Numbered from the stretch's first letter, positions 38,299-46,948 are shown. The stretch: 64,000 bases of DNA from Herbidospora solisilvae (GCF_009901565.1 NZ_WXEW01000007.1:310001-374000); one strand, 5' to 3'. Notes: generated by a model not told the origin, from the letters alone. Program-made: numbers and translations.

Positions 38299-39615
38299 TC
38301 AGACGACGTCTTCGATGAACGCCGCGAGCTGGTGGACGTTTCTGCACTCGTGCATCGGGATCACGGCGGCGTAGCCGCTCGCCACGGAATCGCCGGTGTC
38401 CCACTGGTTTCTCGGTTCGGGGTTGAGCCAGTAGGCGTGCCGCACCTTTTCGGTGAGGCGTTTCAGGGTCTCGGTGTTCGGCGGCTGGTAGTTGGATCGG
38501 GCGTCGCCGAGGATGAGCAGGCTCGTCTTCGGGGTGAGGACGCTCGCGTGGCGTTCCTCGAACGTTTTAAGCACGTGGCCGTAGTCGGTGCGGCCGAACC
38601 GTGAGATGTCGGCCTCGGTGGTCATGCGGGTGATGGCGTCGAGGACGTCGGCGCCCGGGGCGAAATACTTGGTGATCTCGTCGACGGTGTCGACGAAGGC
38701 GAACGCCCGGACCTTGGTGAACTGCTCGCGCAGCGCGAAGGTGAGCAGCAGGGTGAACTGCGCGAAGCCGGCGACCGAGTCGCTGGCGTCGGTGAGGACG
38801 ACCAGCTCCGGTTTGTGCGGACGCCGGGGCTTCAGGTGGGTGATCAGCGGGACGCCGCCCGACTGGAGTGACGCGCGGACCGTCCGGCGGAAGTCGAGGC
38901 GGCCCCGGTCCCCCTTCTTGTGTTTCATCGAGAGACGGGTGGCCAGCCTCCTCGCCAGGGGATGGATCTCTCTGCGCATCTCGGCGAGTTCCGCCTTGGT
39001 GACGCGGAGGAAGTCGCGGCGGTCGATCGGCGGCCTGACGGCCGATCTGGTGATGCGTTCGCGTCCCTGTTCCTCGGCGATCCTGCGTCTGACGTCGGCG
39101 GCCACCTCGGCCTCGAAGGCGGCGATGTTCGTGGTGACACGCCGACGGGCGAGCTTTTCGGGGAGGCCGCCGCGTTCACCGAGGAGTCCGGCGATCAGGG
39201 TCTGCGGTGAGAGCGCGCGTATCACCGGATAGGAGAACCACGACTGCCGCCCCGGCCCCGCCTGCACCCGGCCGAAGCGCTCGACCATGGCCTGCGCGAA
39301 GGCGCTGAACTCGGGAGCGGCGGGATCTCCCCTGAGCAGTTCGGCCAGTTCCGATCTGAGGTCCTCGGGGTCGTCGTCGCGGTGCTTCGGCGGGCCCTGC
39401 GTCGTGGACGGGAACCAGAGGTCGAACAGGACGTCGAAGCCCTCCCGGTGCTGGGGCCGTTTCACGAGCGTCGCGGCGTAGGCCTCACGGAGGGTCCGCC
39501 GGTCGGCGAGGTCGATGTGCCGCAGGGCGTGGGCGGCGTCCAGCCCTTCGGCCAGGGAGACCGGAAGCCCGGTCTCCCTCAGGGCGTGGACGAAGCCGAT
39601 GTGCCGGTCGATCAC
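38299..39615 (-). CDS. VWA-domain protein, CoxE-like
   Basis: This 438-residue protein has a helical N-terminal region and a C-terminal von Willebrand A domain. The metal-site motif is VLTDASDSVAGFA (a variant DxSxS), and SRFGRTDYGHVL and LLILGDARSN follow. It starts at GTG overlapping the stop of a MoxR-type ATPase, the standard MoxR/VWA pair. Such pairs act as chaperones that insert metals or remodel protein complexes, as CoxD/CoxE do for CO dehydrogenase. No obvious target enzyme is adjacent, so the client is unknown. Confidence 0.85.
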   Translation of the reverse strand: MIDRHIGFVHALRETGLPVSLAEGLDAAHALRHIDLADRRTLREAYAATLVKRPQHREGFDVLFDLWFPSTTQGPPKHRDDDPEDLRSELAELLRGDPAAPEFSAFAQAMVERFGRVQAGPGRQSWFSYPVIRALSPQTLIAGLLGERGGLPEKLARRRVTTNIAAFEAEVAADVRRRIAEEQGRERITRSAVRPPIDRRDFLRVTKAELAEMRREIHPLARRLATRLSMKHKKGDRGRLDFRRTVRASLQSGGVPLITHLKPRRPHKPELVVLTDASDSVAGFAQFTLLLTFALREQFTKVRAFAFVDTVDEITKYFAPGADVLDAITRMTTEADISRFGRTDYGHVLKTFEERHASVLTPKTSLLILGDARSNYQPPNTETLKRLTEKVRHAYWLNPEPRNQWDTGDSVASGYAAVIPMHECRNVHQLAAFIEDVV

Positions 39616-40454
39616 CGCAGACCCAGTTCCTTGGCCGCCCGCTGCTGGTCGGAGTGGTGTTTCAGCACGACCCCCAGCGTCTCGGCGACGGTCCGCTCGT
39701 CGAGCACCTCCCGGCCGAGGGCCAGCAGGGTGTGCGCCCAGTCGACGGTCTCGGCGATGCTCGGCGACTTCTTCAGCTCCAACGCGCGCAACGTGGCAGC
39801 CGTGCGCGCGAGCTGCTCGGCGACCGTCTCGGCGATGCCGGGGACCTGGGCGAGCACGATGTCGCGCTCGCGTTCGGGGGTCGGGTAGTCGAGGTGGAGG
39901 TAAAGGCAGCGGCGCTTGAGGGCCTCGCTGAGTTCCCTCGTGGCGTTCGAGGTCAGCACCACGAAGGGTCTCCTCGCGGCGGTGATGGTGCCGAGCTCGG
40001 GGATGGTGACCTGGAAGTCGGAGAGGATCTCCAGGAGAAGGCCCTCGACCTCGACGTCGGCCTTGTCGGTCTCGTCGATCAGCAGGACGGTGGGGCGATC
40101 TGACCTGATGGCCTTCAGGAGGGGTCTTTCCAGGAGGAACTCCTCGGCGAAGATGTCGTCCCAGGCGTCGTCGTCGGCCTGGATCCTGAGGAGCTGCTTC
40201 TTGTAGTTCCACTCGTAGAGGGCTCGCGCCTCGTCGAGGCCCTCGTAGCACTGGAGCCTGACCAGGTCCGACCCTGTCGCCTCGGCTATCGCCTTGGCGA
40301 GCTGAGTTTTCCCGACGCCCGCGGGGCCTTCCGCCAGGAGCGGTTTCTGCAGTACGCCGGCCAGGAAGACGGAGGTGGCGATGGCGTCGTCGGAGAGGTA
40401 TCCGGTCTGGCGGAGACGGGTGACGGCTTCCGACGGTGAGGCGAACCAGGTCAC
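39612..40454 (-). CDS. MoxR-type AAA+ ATPase
   Basis: This 280-residue ATPase has Walker A GPAGVGKTQLAK near residue 44, Walker B VLLIDETDKAD and the sensor region VLTSNATRELSEALKRRCLY. The sequence is of the CoxD/MoxR branch. AAGGGGAAG lies about 6 bases before the GTG start. The stop overlaps the start of the VWA gene, so the two proteins are made together as a remodelling pair. Confidence 0.88.
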   Translation of the reverse strand: MTWFASPSEAVTRLRQTGYLSDDAIATSVFLAGVLQKPLLAEGPAGVGKTQLAKAIAEATGSDLVRLQCYEGLDEARALYEWNYKKQLLRIQADDDAWDDIFAEEFLLERPLLKAIRSDRPTVLLIDETDKADVEVEGLLLEILSDFQVTIPELGTITAARRPFVVLTSNATRELSEALKRRCLYLHLDYPTPERERDIVLAQVPGIAETVAEQLARTAATLRALELKKSPSIAETVDWAHTLLALGREVLDERTVAETLGVVLKHHSDQQRAAKELGLR

Positions 40455-40502
40455 GTGGGCTTCCCCTTGGGTGAACCGAATGATGTTCTACTGTAGCCCG
40501 AT

Positions 40503-40531
40503 TTGGTGGGGGTTCGGAGTCGCGGTAACCT
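40503..40531 (+). promoter_or_regulatory. Promoter of tRNA-Lys
   Basis: TTGGTG and TAACCT are separated by 17 bases. The -10 box ends 13 bases before the mature tRNA, which fits a housekeeping sigma promoter for a stable RNA. Confidence 0.5.
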
Positions 40532-40544
40532 ACAAGGGCTTCAA

Positions 40545-40618
40545 GCGCCGCTAGCTCAGTTGGTTAGAGCAGCTGACTCTTAATCAGCGGGTCCGGGGTT
40601 CGAGTCCCTGGCGGCGCA
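40545..40618 (+). tRNA. tRNA-Lys (anticodon CUU)
   Basis: The 74-nt cloverleaf is complete. The acceptor stem is GCGCCGC with GCGGCGC, the D-arm is GCTCAGTTGGTTAGAGC, the anticodon stem GCTGA/TCAGC holds the loop CTCTTAA, and the T-arm contains GGTTCGAGTCC. The anticodon CTT is at 40579-40581. CCA is not encoded. An intrinsic terminator follows. Confidence 0.97.
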
Positions 40619-40625
40619 CAGCGAG

Positions 40626-40665
40626 AATCCCAGGTCAGAGCTTTTCTGGCCTGGGATTTTTCTTT
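40626..40665 (+). terminator. Intrinsic terminator of tRNA-Lys
   Basis: AATCCCAGG-TCAGA pairs with TCTGG-CCTGGGATT and is followed by TTTTTCTTT, a standard hairpin and U-tract directly after the tRNA. Confidence 0.85.
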
Positions 40666-40696
40666 GTTGTCGGTGGTCTCCGATAGACGTGTGGCC

Positions 40697-41110
40697 ATGG
40701 GAACCTGGGACATCGGGCCATTCGACAACGACTCCGCCGCCGACTGGTGCGGCGACCTGCACGACACCCCCGCCGCCGAACGGCCGGCGGCGCTCCGCGC
40801 GGCCCTCGCCGTGGCCGCCGACAACGACGACTATCTCGATGTCGACGACGCCGCCTCCGCGATCGCCGCGGCCGCCATCGTCGCCGCCCACCGGGGTGGC
40901 ACGCCGATCACATCGGTCTACGCACCCGACTTCCTGCTCGAAGGCGGCCGGGTGCCGATCGGCGACGATCTGCCGGGCCTGGCCCTGAGAGCGCTCGACC
41001 GGGTCACCGCCGACGGGTCGGAGTGGCGGGAGTTGTGGGAGGAGGGGGGCCACTATCCCGACGCGGTCGGCGTGCTCGACGGTCTCCGCGTCCATCTGTC
41101 AGCCGTATGA
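40697..41110 (+). CDS. DUF4259 protein
   Basis: This 137-residue acidic cytoplasmic protein begins with the family signature MGTWDIGPFDNDSAADW, continues with a DDYLDVDDAASAIAAAAIVAA helix, and ends in GSEWRELWEE. The function of DUF4259 is unknown. The family start at the ATG fixes the N-terminus. The ribosome site is weak, so the mRNA may be read with a short leader. Confidence 0.8.
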   Translation: MGTWDIGPFDNDSAADWCGDLHDTPAAERPAALRAALAVAADNDDYLDVDDAASAIAAAAIVAAHRGGTPITSVYAPDFLLEGGRVPIGDDLPGLALRALDRVTADGSEWRELWEEGGHYPDAVGVLDGLRVHLSAV

Positions 41111-41144
41111 GGCGATCTCGACGAGGTTGCACCGCCGGTGTCTT

Positions 41145-41861
41145 TCAGAAGCGGGCGCGTTCCCGCCACGACGTCCAGATCCCCGCGTCCCCGAAGATCT
41201 CCAGATCCCCCTCCCGCCGGTTCACCAGTGCCAGGAACAGGTCGGCCGCCGGCCCTCTCACCGCCAGGTCGCCCTTCCCGTGCCCGACCTCCCAGGCCAC
41301 CCGGTCCTCCTCGCCGCGCAGCATCCACTCGCCCGGGACGTCGGTCGTGTGCAGGTGGACGGTCACCCCGGGGTCGAGGGTCGGGCGGGAGGAGGCGACG
41401 GTGTCGATCCACTCCTCGATGCCGTCGGCGGCGACGTCGGCCGACAGGTCGTAGGGCCGCCCGAGGGCGAAGGCAGCGTCGGCGCGGTGGACGGTCGCCT
41501 CGTGGAGGCGGCGGCGCACCCACCACTCGGCGGGGCGGGGGCCCAGGAACGTCCACACGTAGGTGTCCGGGCCGATCGAGTCGACGGCGTCCCGCAGGAT
41601 GCGGGGGCCTTCGCGGAACCAGGCCAGCGCGCCTTCGGTGTCGGCTGGGGGCTTGCCGTCGCGGACCTGGCGTGGGTCGAGGTATTCGCCGACGCGGTCG
41701 CTGATGATCTGGGCCGACCAGCGGTCGCCCCGGCCGACGTGGCGGAAGAGTTGCTGCAGGGTCCAGCCGGGGCAGGTCGGCACCTCGGTCGCCGGGTCGG
41801 CGTCGCCGATGAGGTCAGCGAAGCGGGCGTTCTGGTCGATCAGGGCGGTCATGTGGTCCAT
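41145..41861 (-). CDS. Mycothiol-dependent maleylpyruvate-isomerase-family protein
   Basis: This DinB-like four-helix protein of about 239 residues has the mycothiol-dependent enzyme signature PTCPGWTLQQLFRHVGR near its N-terminus, which supplies the first metal-binding His. A later RRLHEATVHRADA supplies the others. The C-terminal domain ends with LALVNRR. Such proteins transfer or use mycothiol, the actinobacterial thiol, often in detoxification. The start is uncertain: ATG codons at 41873, 41861 and 41852 are in frame, all inside the 3' end of the NUDIX gene. Confidence 0.78.
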   Translation of the reverse strand: MDHMTALIDQNARFADLIGDADPATEVPTCPGWTLQQLFRHVGRGDRWSAQIISDRVGEYLDPRQVRDGKPPADTEGALAWFREGPRILRDAVDSIGPDTYVWTFLGPRPAEWWVRRRLHEATVHRADAAFALGRPYDLSADVAADGIEEWIDTVASSRPTLDPGVTVHLHTTDVPGEWMLRGEEDRVAWEVGHGKGDLAVRGPAADLFLALVNRREGDLEIFGDAGIWTSWRERARF

Positions 41862-42351
41862 GGGCACGATCATCCCTGGTCGGCTCGCCGTCCGACAGGA
41901 AGAGCAGGCCCGGACCCGGGTGGCGGAGCGTGGAGCGGATGCGGCGGGCGAGCGCGGCCTCGGTGAGGCCGGCGATCTCGTCGAGCGCGACGAACCGGAC
42001 TTCGGCGATCTCCTCGTCGACGAACCGGATCTCCGCCACGTCGGCGGTGGTCAGGACGCCGCCGTCGAAGATGAAGTGCAACAGCGGGCGGCGGTCGGGG
42101 CGGGCGGGGCGGACGTCGATGCTGAGCAGTTCGCCCACGGGGCGGTCGAGGCCCAGTTCCTCTCTCAGTTCGCGGCGGGCCGCCGCTGCGGGGGTCTCGC
42201 CGCCGCCGACCTCGATCACCCCGCCGGGGATGTCCCAGTCGTTCTTGTACGTCGTCCGCACCAGCAGCACCCGGCCGTCTTCGTCGGTGAAGAGCACACC
42301 GGCGGCGGAGACGGCGACCGGGAGCGCGGCATACCACGCGGGGAGATTCAC
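41815..42351 (-). CDS. NUDIX hydrolase
   Basis: This protein of about 178 residues has an intact NUDIX box (GGVIEVGGGETP then ARRELREELGL), giving the Gly, Glu and REXXEE metal ligands. It hydrolyses a nucleoside diphosphate linked to another group; the substrate is unknown. The GTG start has a weak ribosome site. The C-terminal 25 residues are Arg/Asp/Pro-rich and overlap the next gene's start, so they may be a non-conserved extension. Confidence 0.82.
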   Translation of the reverse strand: MNLPAWYAALPVAVSAAGVLFTDEDGRVLLVRTTYKNDWDIPGGVIEVGGGETPAAAARRELREELGLDRPVGELLSIDVRPARPDRRPLLHFIFDGGVLTTADVAEIRFVDEEIAEVRFVALDEIAGLTEAALARRIRSTLRHPGPGLLFLSDGEPTRDDRAHGPHDRPDRPERPLR

Positions 42352-42360
42352 CGGCCGATG

Positions 42361-43041
42361 CTACAGCCGCCGCGGCGGGTGGACCGCGGCGTCCACGACG
42401 GTCCTGTCGCCCAGCGGGCGGGAGAGTTCGACGGTGAACGGTGTGCGTGGATTGCCCTGGCAGGTGACCGACCCGTCCACCGGCCGGACCGCCACGACGA
42501 CCCGCACCTCCTGGTCGGTCTCCTCCAGGGCGGCGAGTTTGATCCGGCCGGTCGCCGGACGGCCGCTCGCGCAGTCTTTCTCGGTCACCCACAGATTCAG
42601 GCGGGTGCCCGTCGCCGAGGCGAAGGCGAGTGCGGCCTCGCCGTGGCCGGGCACGACCTGGCGCAGGTCGCAGCGGCCCGACATGCGGAGGTTCCAGGCG
42701 TCGTCCCGGCCATACCGTTCGATCAGCAGGTACTGGTGGGTCTGCAGGATGCTGCCGTGCTGGACCGGCGTGTCGAGTTCGCGGATCAGCGCCACCCGGT
42801 CGTCGGTCTCCTCGACGATGCGCCAGGCTTCCAGGTCGGCGGGCGCGCGGACCTCGCCTCCCTTGAGCGCCGCCTGCCCGTTCGGACCGAGCCGGGTCGT
42901 CGGGGGACCGTCGAGCCCGGTCAGCGCGACGGGTTCGCCGCCGCAGGCATAGGTGTGACTGGGAACAGGGGCCGTCGCGACGGGCGGCGGGTCGCCGCCG
43001 CAGGCGGCCGCGAGAAGCAGGACCGGCAGGATGCGTCTCAT
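42361..43041 (-). CDS. Lipoprotein of unknown function
   Basis: This 226-residue precursor has a lipoprotein signal, MRRILPVLLLAAAC, with the lipidated Cys at residue 14. The mature part begins GGDPPP and contains five further cysteines, with no recognised domain. It is followed after 9 bp by the NUDIX gene in the same direction. The ATG is chosen because it directly begins the signal peptide; in-frame upstream codons would spoil it. Confidence 0.72.
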   Translation of the reverse strand: MRRILPVLLLAAACGGDPPPVATAPVPSHTYACGGEPVALTGLDGPPTTRLGPNGQAALKGGEVRAPADLEAWRIVEETDDRVALIRELDTPVQHGSILQTHQYLLIERYGRDDAWNLRMSGRCDLRQVVPGHGEAALAFASATGTRLNLWVTEKDCASGRPATGRIKLAALEETDQEVRVVVAVRPVDGSVTCQGNPRTPFTVELSRPLGDRTVVDAAVHPPRRL

Positions 43042-43046
43042 GTCGT

Positions 43047-43289
43047 TCAGGCGTATCCGGGATGGGCGCTGATCCGCTGCCAGACGCCGAGCGTGGGGGA
43101 GGGCACCCGGCCCCATTCCCGCGCGAACACCTCAGGCGGGGGAAAGTGCACGCATGCGCCCGGCAGATGGGCGAATCCGGTGGGGGAAATCAGAATTTCG
43201 GGCGGAGGTGAGGTTCGGACCGGAATTCCGCCGCACGAACAACCTTCTCCCACGACGAGGTCGCAGCGGTCACATCGAATTCTCGACAT
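43047..43289 (-). CDS. Small Cys-rich protein, zinc-ribbon-like start
   Basis: This 80-residue protein begins MSRIRCDRCDLVVGEGCSCGG, a likely metal site. A segment ILISPTGFAHLPGACVHF with another Cys/His pair follows, and the C-terminus is Pro/Arg-rich. Similar short proteins occur in actinomycetes without an assigned function. The start overlaps the end of the NTF2-like gene by 20 bp. No good ribosome site is visible, so translation may depend on the upstream gene. I am moderately sure it is real. Confidence 0.5.
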   Translation of the reverse strand: MSRIRCDRCDLVVGEGCSCGGIPVRTSPPPEILISPTGFAHLPGACVHFPPPEVFAREWGRVPSPTLGVWQRISAHPGYA

Positions 43290-43650
43290 GTTCGCGATTA
43301 TCTGACATGTGCCAATAGTCGCGGGTCGCGACGGCCAATCCCGCTGCATTGAACGTCACGAACACGCAGCCCGCCAGGTCTCCCTCCCTCGCGCGCACCC
43401 GGAACTCGATCGCCGCCGTGTCGCCGTCGACCAGCGGCTCGCCGAACCGCACGTCGAGCACGTGCTCCTCGGAGAACGACCACGTCAGGTACTCCCTGAG
43501 CGCGTCGAGACCCTGGTGCGGCTCGCGGAAGGGCATCGAGTGGTGGACGATGGCGGGGGCGTACAGAGAAAGAAGCAGGTCGACGTCGTGGGTGGCCCAG
43601 CCGGTCTGCCAGGTCCGGGCGAAGCGGCGGGCGATCTCCCTGGTGTTCAC
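43270..43650 (-). CDS. NTF2-like (SnoaL-type) protein
   Basis: This 126-residue protein has the cone-shaped NTF2 fold pattern: helix REIARRFARTWQTGWATHD, LLLSLYAPAIVHHSMPFREP, then alternating strands ending TRDYWHMSD. Members include cyclases, isomerases and non-enzymatic binding proteins, so no reaction is assigned. The GTG start lies 23 bp from the divergent DUF72 gene. Confidence 0.75.
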   Translation of the reverse strand: MNTREIARRFARTWQTGWATHDVDLLLSLYAPAIVHHSMPFREPHQGLDALREYLTWSFSEEHVLDVRFGEPLVDGDTAAIEFRVRAREGDLAGCVFVTFNAAGLAVATRDYWHMSDNREHVENSM

Positions 43651-43673
43651 CCGCCGAAGCCTAGGCTGAGGGA

Positions 43674-44378
43674 ATGTTGGTGGGGACGTCCGGCTGGCAG
43701 TACGCCGATTGGCGCGGGGTGCTCTATCCGCCCGGCCTGCCGCAGAAACGCTGGCTGGAACACTACGGCGAGGAGTTCGCCACCGTCGAGAACAACGGCG
43801 CCTTCTACCGGCTGCCCCGGCGGGAGACCTTCGAGGAATGGCACGACCGCACGCCCGGCCATTTCGTCATGGCGGTCAAGGCCAGCCGCTATCTGACCCA
43901 CGTCAGACGCCTGAGAGACCCGAAGGAGCCGGTCGCGCGGCTGATGGGGGTGGCCGAGGGGCTGGGCGACAAACTCGGCCCGATTCTCATCCAGCTTCCG
44001 CCCAATCTCCCTTACGAAAGAGACGCCCTCGACGACTGCCTGAAATGTTTCCCCAAAGGCGTCGAGCTGGCCGTCGAACCCCGCCACGAATCGTGGTGGA
44101 ACGACGACCTGCGGCGGACCCTCGAAAACCGGTCCGCCGCCCTCGTCTGGGCCGATCGGCTGGGCAGGATCCAGGGCCCGCTGTGGCGGACGACGACCTG
44201 GGCCTACCTGCGCTTCCACGAAGGAACATCGAGGAAGAACCCGCCCGAATACGGCGACCGCGCGATGAAGACCTGGCTCGAACGACTGCCCGGCGACGCC
44301 TACGTCTACTTCAACAACGACGCCACCGGCGCGGCGGTCAGAAATGCCCGCCGATTCCAGAAACTGGCGACAAAATAA
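43674..44378 (+). CDS. DUF72 (YecE-like) protein
   Basis: This 234-residue TIM-barrel-type protein begins VGTSGWQYADWRGVLYP and carries ENNGAFYRLP, FVMAVKASRYLTH, AVEPRHESW and the C-terminal YVYFNNDATGAAVRNA, all DUF72 signatures. The function is unknown. The ATG has GAGGG very close, so a GTG two codons later (43680) could be the true start. A methyltransferase gene follows by 5 bp. Confidence 0.85.
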   Translation: MLVGTSGWQYADWRGVLYPPGLPQKRWLEHYGEEFATVENNGAFYRLPRRETFEEWHDRTPGHFVMAVKASRYLTHVRRLRDPKEPVARLMGVAEGLGDKLGPILIQLPPNLPYERDALDDCLKCFPKGVELAVEPRHESWWNDDLRRTLENRSAALVWADRLGRIQGPLWRTTTWAYLRFHEGTSRKNPPEYGDRAMKTWLERLPGDAYVYFNNDATGAAVRNARRFQKLATK

Positions 44379-44383
44379 GACGT

Positions 44384-45022
44384 ATGCACATCGTCGGCCC
44401 GGGCCGCAGGAGGCTGCTGGGTCCGGCCGAGCTGGACGCCTCCTCGGTCGTCGCCAACAACGCCATGAACCGGGGCCGCCGCCTGCGCGGCTACTCGCGT
44501 GAGCTGGGGCTGAACCTCACCGCGACCCTCAGCGGCAAGACGTGGCTGGATCTGTGCTGCGGTGAGGGTCATGCGCTGGCCGAGGGCGTCATCGCGGGCG
44601 CCGACGTCACCGGAGTCGACCTCGTCGGCCACTTCGCCGTCCCCCCGGCGGCCAACCTGCGGCTGGTCGTCGCGTCGATTCCGGGCTGGCAGCCGGAAAG
44701 GGATTACGACCTGGTCACCGTCGTCCACGGCCTCCACTACCTCGGCGACAAACTCAGGGTCCTCACCGACATCGCCGGATGGCTCACCGAGCATGGCAGG
44801 TTCGTGGCCAACTTCGACATCGCCTCCGTCGAGGCCGGATCGCCCCGGAAGCTGCTGGCCGCGCTGCGGAGCCAGGGGTTCGGCTACGACCCCAGGAACA
44901 GACGCATCTCGCGGACCGGCCCCGCCGTGGTCGAGCTGCCCTACGAATACCTCGGCGCCGACGACACGGCCGGGCCCAACTACACCGGTCAGCCGGCCGT
45001 CGTCTCCCACTACCGGGCATAG
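44384..45022 (+). CDS. Class I SAM-dependent methyltransferase
   Basis: This 212-residue protein has the SAM motif LDLCCGEGHALAEG near residue 55 and an acidic motif II in DLVTVVHGLHYL. The target is unknown. It lies between the DUF72 and DyP genes with short gaps and may be co-transcribed. The ATG begins 5 bp after the previous stop; the longer reading in the same frame is only overlap with DUF72. Confidence 0.75.
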   Translation: MHIVGPGRRRLLGPAELDASSVVANNAMNRGRRLRGYSRELGLNLTATLSGKTWLDLCCGEGHALAEGVIAGADVTGVDLVGHFAVPPAANLRLVVASIPGWQPERDYDLVTVVHGLHYLGDKLRVLTDIAGWLTEHGRFVANFDIASVEAGSPRKLLAALRSQGFGYDPRNRRISRTGPAVVELPYEYLGADDTAGPNYTGQPAVVSHYRA

Positions 45023-45056
45023 ACGAACCCGTACCGGATCAGGAGGTTCGCCTGCC

Positions 45057-46067
45057 GTGTCCCGGGCGACGCCTTACGGAGTGGAGGACCATAGGAGCGG
45101 TGTGCAGGCGGTCCTGGGCTCGCTCAGCCCGGCGGCCATCTTCATCGTGGCCACGATCAAGCCGACGGGTCACCAGGCGGTCAGGGACCTGGGCGAAGAC
45201 CTCGCGGGGCTGCTGCGCACGGTCGGGTTCCGGTCGCTCGACCCGGGATTGTCGTGCGTGCTGGGGTTCGGGTCCCAGTTCTGGGACCGGCTCTACCCGG
45301 GGCTGCTGAAGCCGCAGGGGCTGCACCCGTTCCAGGAGATCCGGGGCGCCCACTACGCGCCCTCGACGCCGGGCGACCTGCTGATCCACATCCGGGCCAA
45401 CCGCCACGACCTCTGCTTCGAGCTGGCCATGCTGATCATGAGCCGGATCCGGGACGCGGTCGCGAGCGCCGACGAGGTTCACGGCTTCCGCTACTTCGAC
45501 GCCCGTGACCTGCTCGGCTTCGTCGACGGCACCGAGAACCCCACCGGCGACCTGGCGTCGGAGTCGGTGCTCATCGGCGACGAGGACCCCGACTACGCCG
45601 GCGGCTCCTATGTCCTGGTCCAGAAGTACGTCCACGACCTGGCCACCTGGAACGGGCTCGCCACCGAGGACCAGGAGAAGGTCATCGGCCGCCACAAGCT
45701 CTCCAACGTCGAGCTCGACGACGACGACAAGCCGCCGAACGCGCACAACGCGCTCACGGTCATCGAGGAGGACGGCAGGGAGCTGAAGATCCTGCGCGAC
45801 AACATGCCGTTCGGCAACGCCTCGCAGGGCGAGTTCGGCACCTACTTCATCGGCTACGCGCGCAGCTCCGCGCTGCTGGAGCACATGCTGACCAACATGT
45901 TCATCGGGGACCCGCCCGGCAACTACGACCGGATCCTCGACTTCTCCACCGCGCTGACCGGTTCCCTCTACTTCGTTCCCTCAGGTGCCTTCCTGGAAGA
46001 CCCGCCCGAGCCGGTGCGGTCGGGCCGGTTGATCATCGGAGACCTCAAGGGAGTGCCGCAGTCATGA
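45057..46067 (+). CDS. DyP-type peroxidase, encapsulin cargo
   Basis: This 336-residue dye-decolorising heme peroxidase has the distal motif GFVDGTENP (catalytic Asp) near residue 155 and an HKLSNVELDDDDKPPNAHNA region. The C-terminus reads GRLIIGDLKGVPQS, which fits the encapsulin cargo-loading consensus (L-x-I-G-x-L-K/R-G). The next gene is an encapsulin, overlapping by ATGA, so the enzyme is almost certainly packaged in the shell. AGGAGG lies 10 bases before the GTG start, slightly far. The family oxidises diverse substrates with hydrogen peroxide. The physiological substrate is unknown. Confidence 0.92.
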   Translation: MSRATPYGVEDHRSGVQAVLGSLSPAAIFIVATIKPTGHQAVRDLGEDLAGLLRTVGFRSLDPGLSCVLGFGSQFWDRLYPGLLKPQGLHPFQEIRGAHYAPSTPGDLLIHIRANRHDLCFELAMLIMSRIRDAVASADEVHGFRYFDARDLLGFVDGTENPTGDLASESVLIGDEDPDYAGGSYVLVQKYVHDLATWNGLATEDQEKVIGRHKLSNVELDDDDKPPNAHNALTVIEEDGRELKILRDNMPFGNASQGEFGTYFIGYARSSALLEHMLTNMFIGDPPGNYDRILDFSTALTGSLYFVPSGAFLEDPPEPVRSGRLIIGDLKGVPQS

Positions 46068-46864
46068 ACAACCTCCATCGGGAGCTGGCCCCGATCTCCG
46101 GCGCCGCCTGGGCGCAGATCGAGGAGGAGGCCGCCCGCACCTTCAAACGGCACATCGCCGGACGCCGGGTGGTTGACGTGCACGGCCCCGGGGGGACCGA
46201 ACTGTCGGCCGTGTCGACCGGGCACACGACCCCGATCCAGCCGCCGGCGCACGGCGTGCAGGCCTGGCAGCGGGAGGTGGCGCGGCTGGTCGAGCTGCGC
46301 CGGCCGTTCGAGCTCGACCGGGAGGCGGTCGACGACGTCGAGCGCGGCTCCAACGACTCCGACTGGCAGCCGGTCAAGGACGCCGCCGCCGCGCTGGCCA
46401 TCGCCGAGGACCGGGCCGTCTTCGAGGGGTACGCCCCCGGCCACATCTCGGGCGTCATCCCGCTCAGCGCCCACGCGCCGCTGGTGCTCCCTGCCGACGT
46501 GCGGGGCTACCCCGACGCCATCGCGCAGGCGCTCGGCATCCTGCGCATGGCCGGGGTCGACGGCCCCTATTCGGTGCTGCTGTCGGCTGACGCCTACACC
46601 GGGGTCGCCGAGACGGCCGACCACGGCTATCCCGTGCTGGAGCACATCCAGCGGCTCGTGTCGGGCGACATCATCTGGGCCCCCGCGATCAGCGGGGCGG
46701 TCGTGCTCACCACCCGGGGCGGCGACTTCGACCTGCACCTCGGGCAGGACGTCTCCATCGGATATCTGAGCCATACCGACTCCACGGTGACGCTCTATCT
46801 CCAGGAGTCGTTCACCTTCCTGCCGTACACGGCTGAGGCGGCCATTCATTTGACGAGTCCCTAA
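46064..46864 (+). CDS. Family 1 encapsulin shell protein
   Basis: This 266-residue HK97-fold shell protein has the recognisable start MNNLHRELAPISGAAWAQIEEEAARTFKRH-type region, WQREVARLVELRRPFEL, and the C-terminal YLSHTDSTVTLYLQESFTFLPYTAEAA, all standard for DyP-linked encapsulins. It should assemble into a nanocompartment enclosing the peroxidase. The ATG overlaps the peroxidase stop. A sigma-70-like promoter for the next gene follows immediately. Confidence 0.95.
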   Translation: MNNLHRELAPISGAAWAQIEEEAARTFKRHIAGRRVVDVHGPGGTELSAVSTGHTTPIQPPAHGVQAWQREVARLVELRRPFELDREAVDDVERGSNDSDWQPVKDAAAALAIAEDRAVFEGYAPGHISGVIPLSAHAPLVLPADVRGYPDAIAQALGILRMAGVDGPYSVLLSADAYTGVAETADHGYPVLEHIQRLVSGDIIWAPAISGAVVLTTRGGDFDLHLGQDVSIGYLSHTDSTVTLYLQESFTFLPYTAEAAIHLTSP

Positions 46865-46882
46865 TTGGTTCTTCGGCAATTA

Positions 46883-46911
46883 TTGACAGGTCAACGGATA
46901 CCCACCAGTAT
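46883..46911 (+). promoter_or_regulatory. Promoter of the response-regulator gene
   Basis: A consensus TTGACA and a -10-like CAGTAT are separated by exactly 17 bases. They lie in an AT-richer spacer 38 bases before the start codon. Confidence 0.6.
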
Positions 46912-46948
46912 TGCCCGGCGGGGGCCACAGCTTTAAACACGGGGAGAC

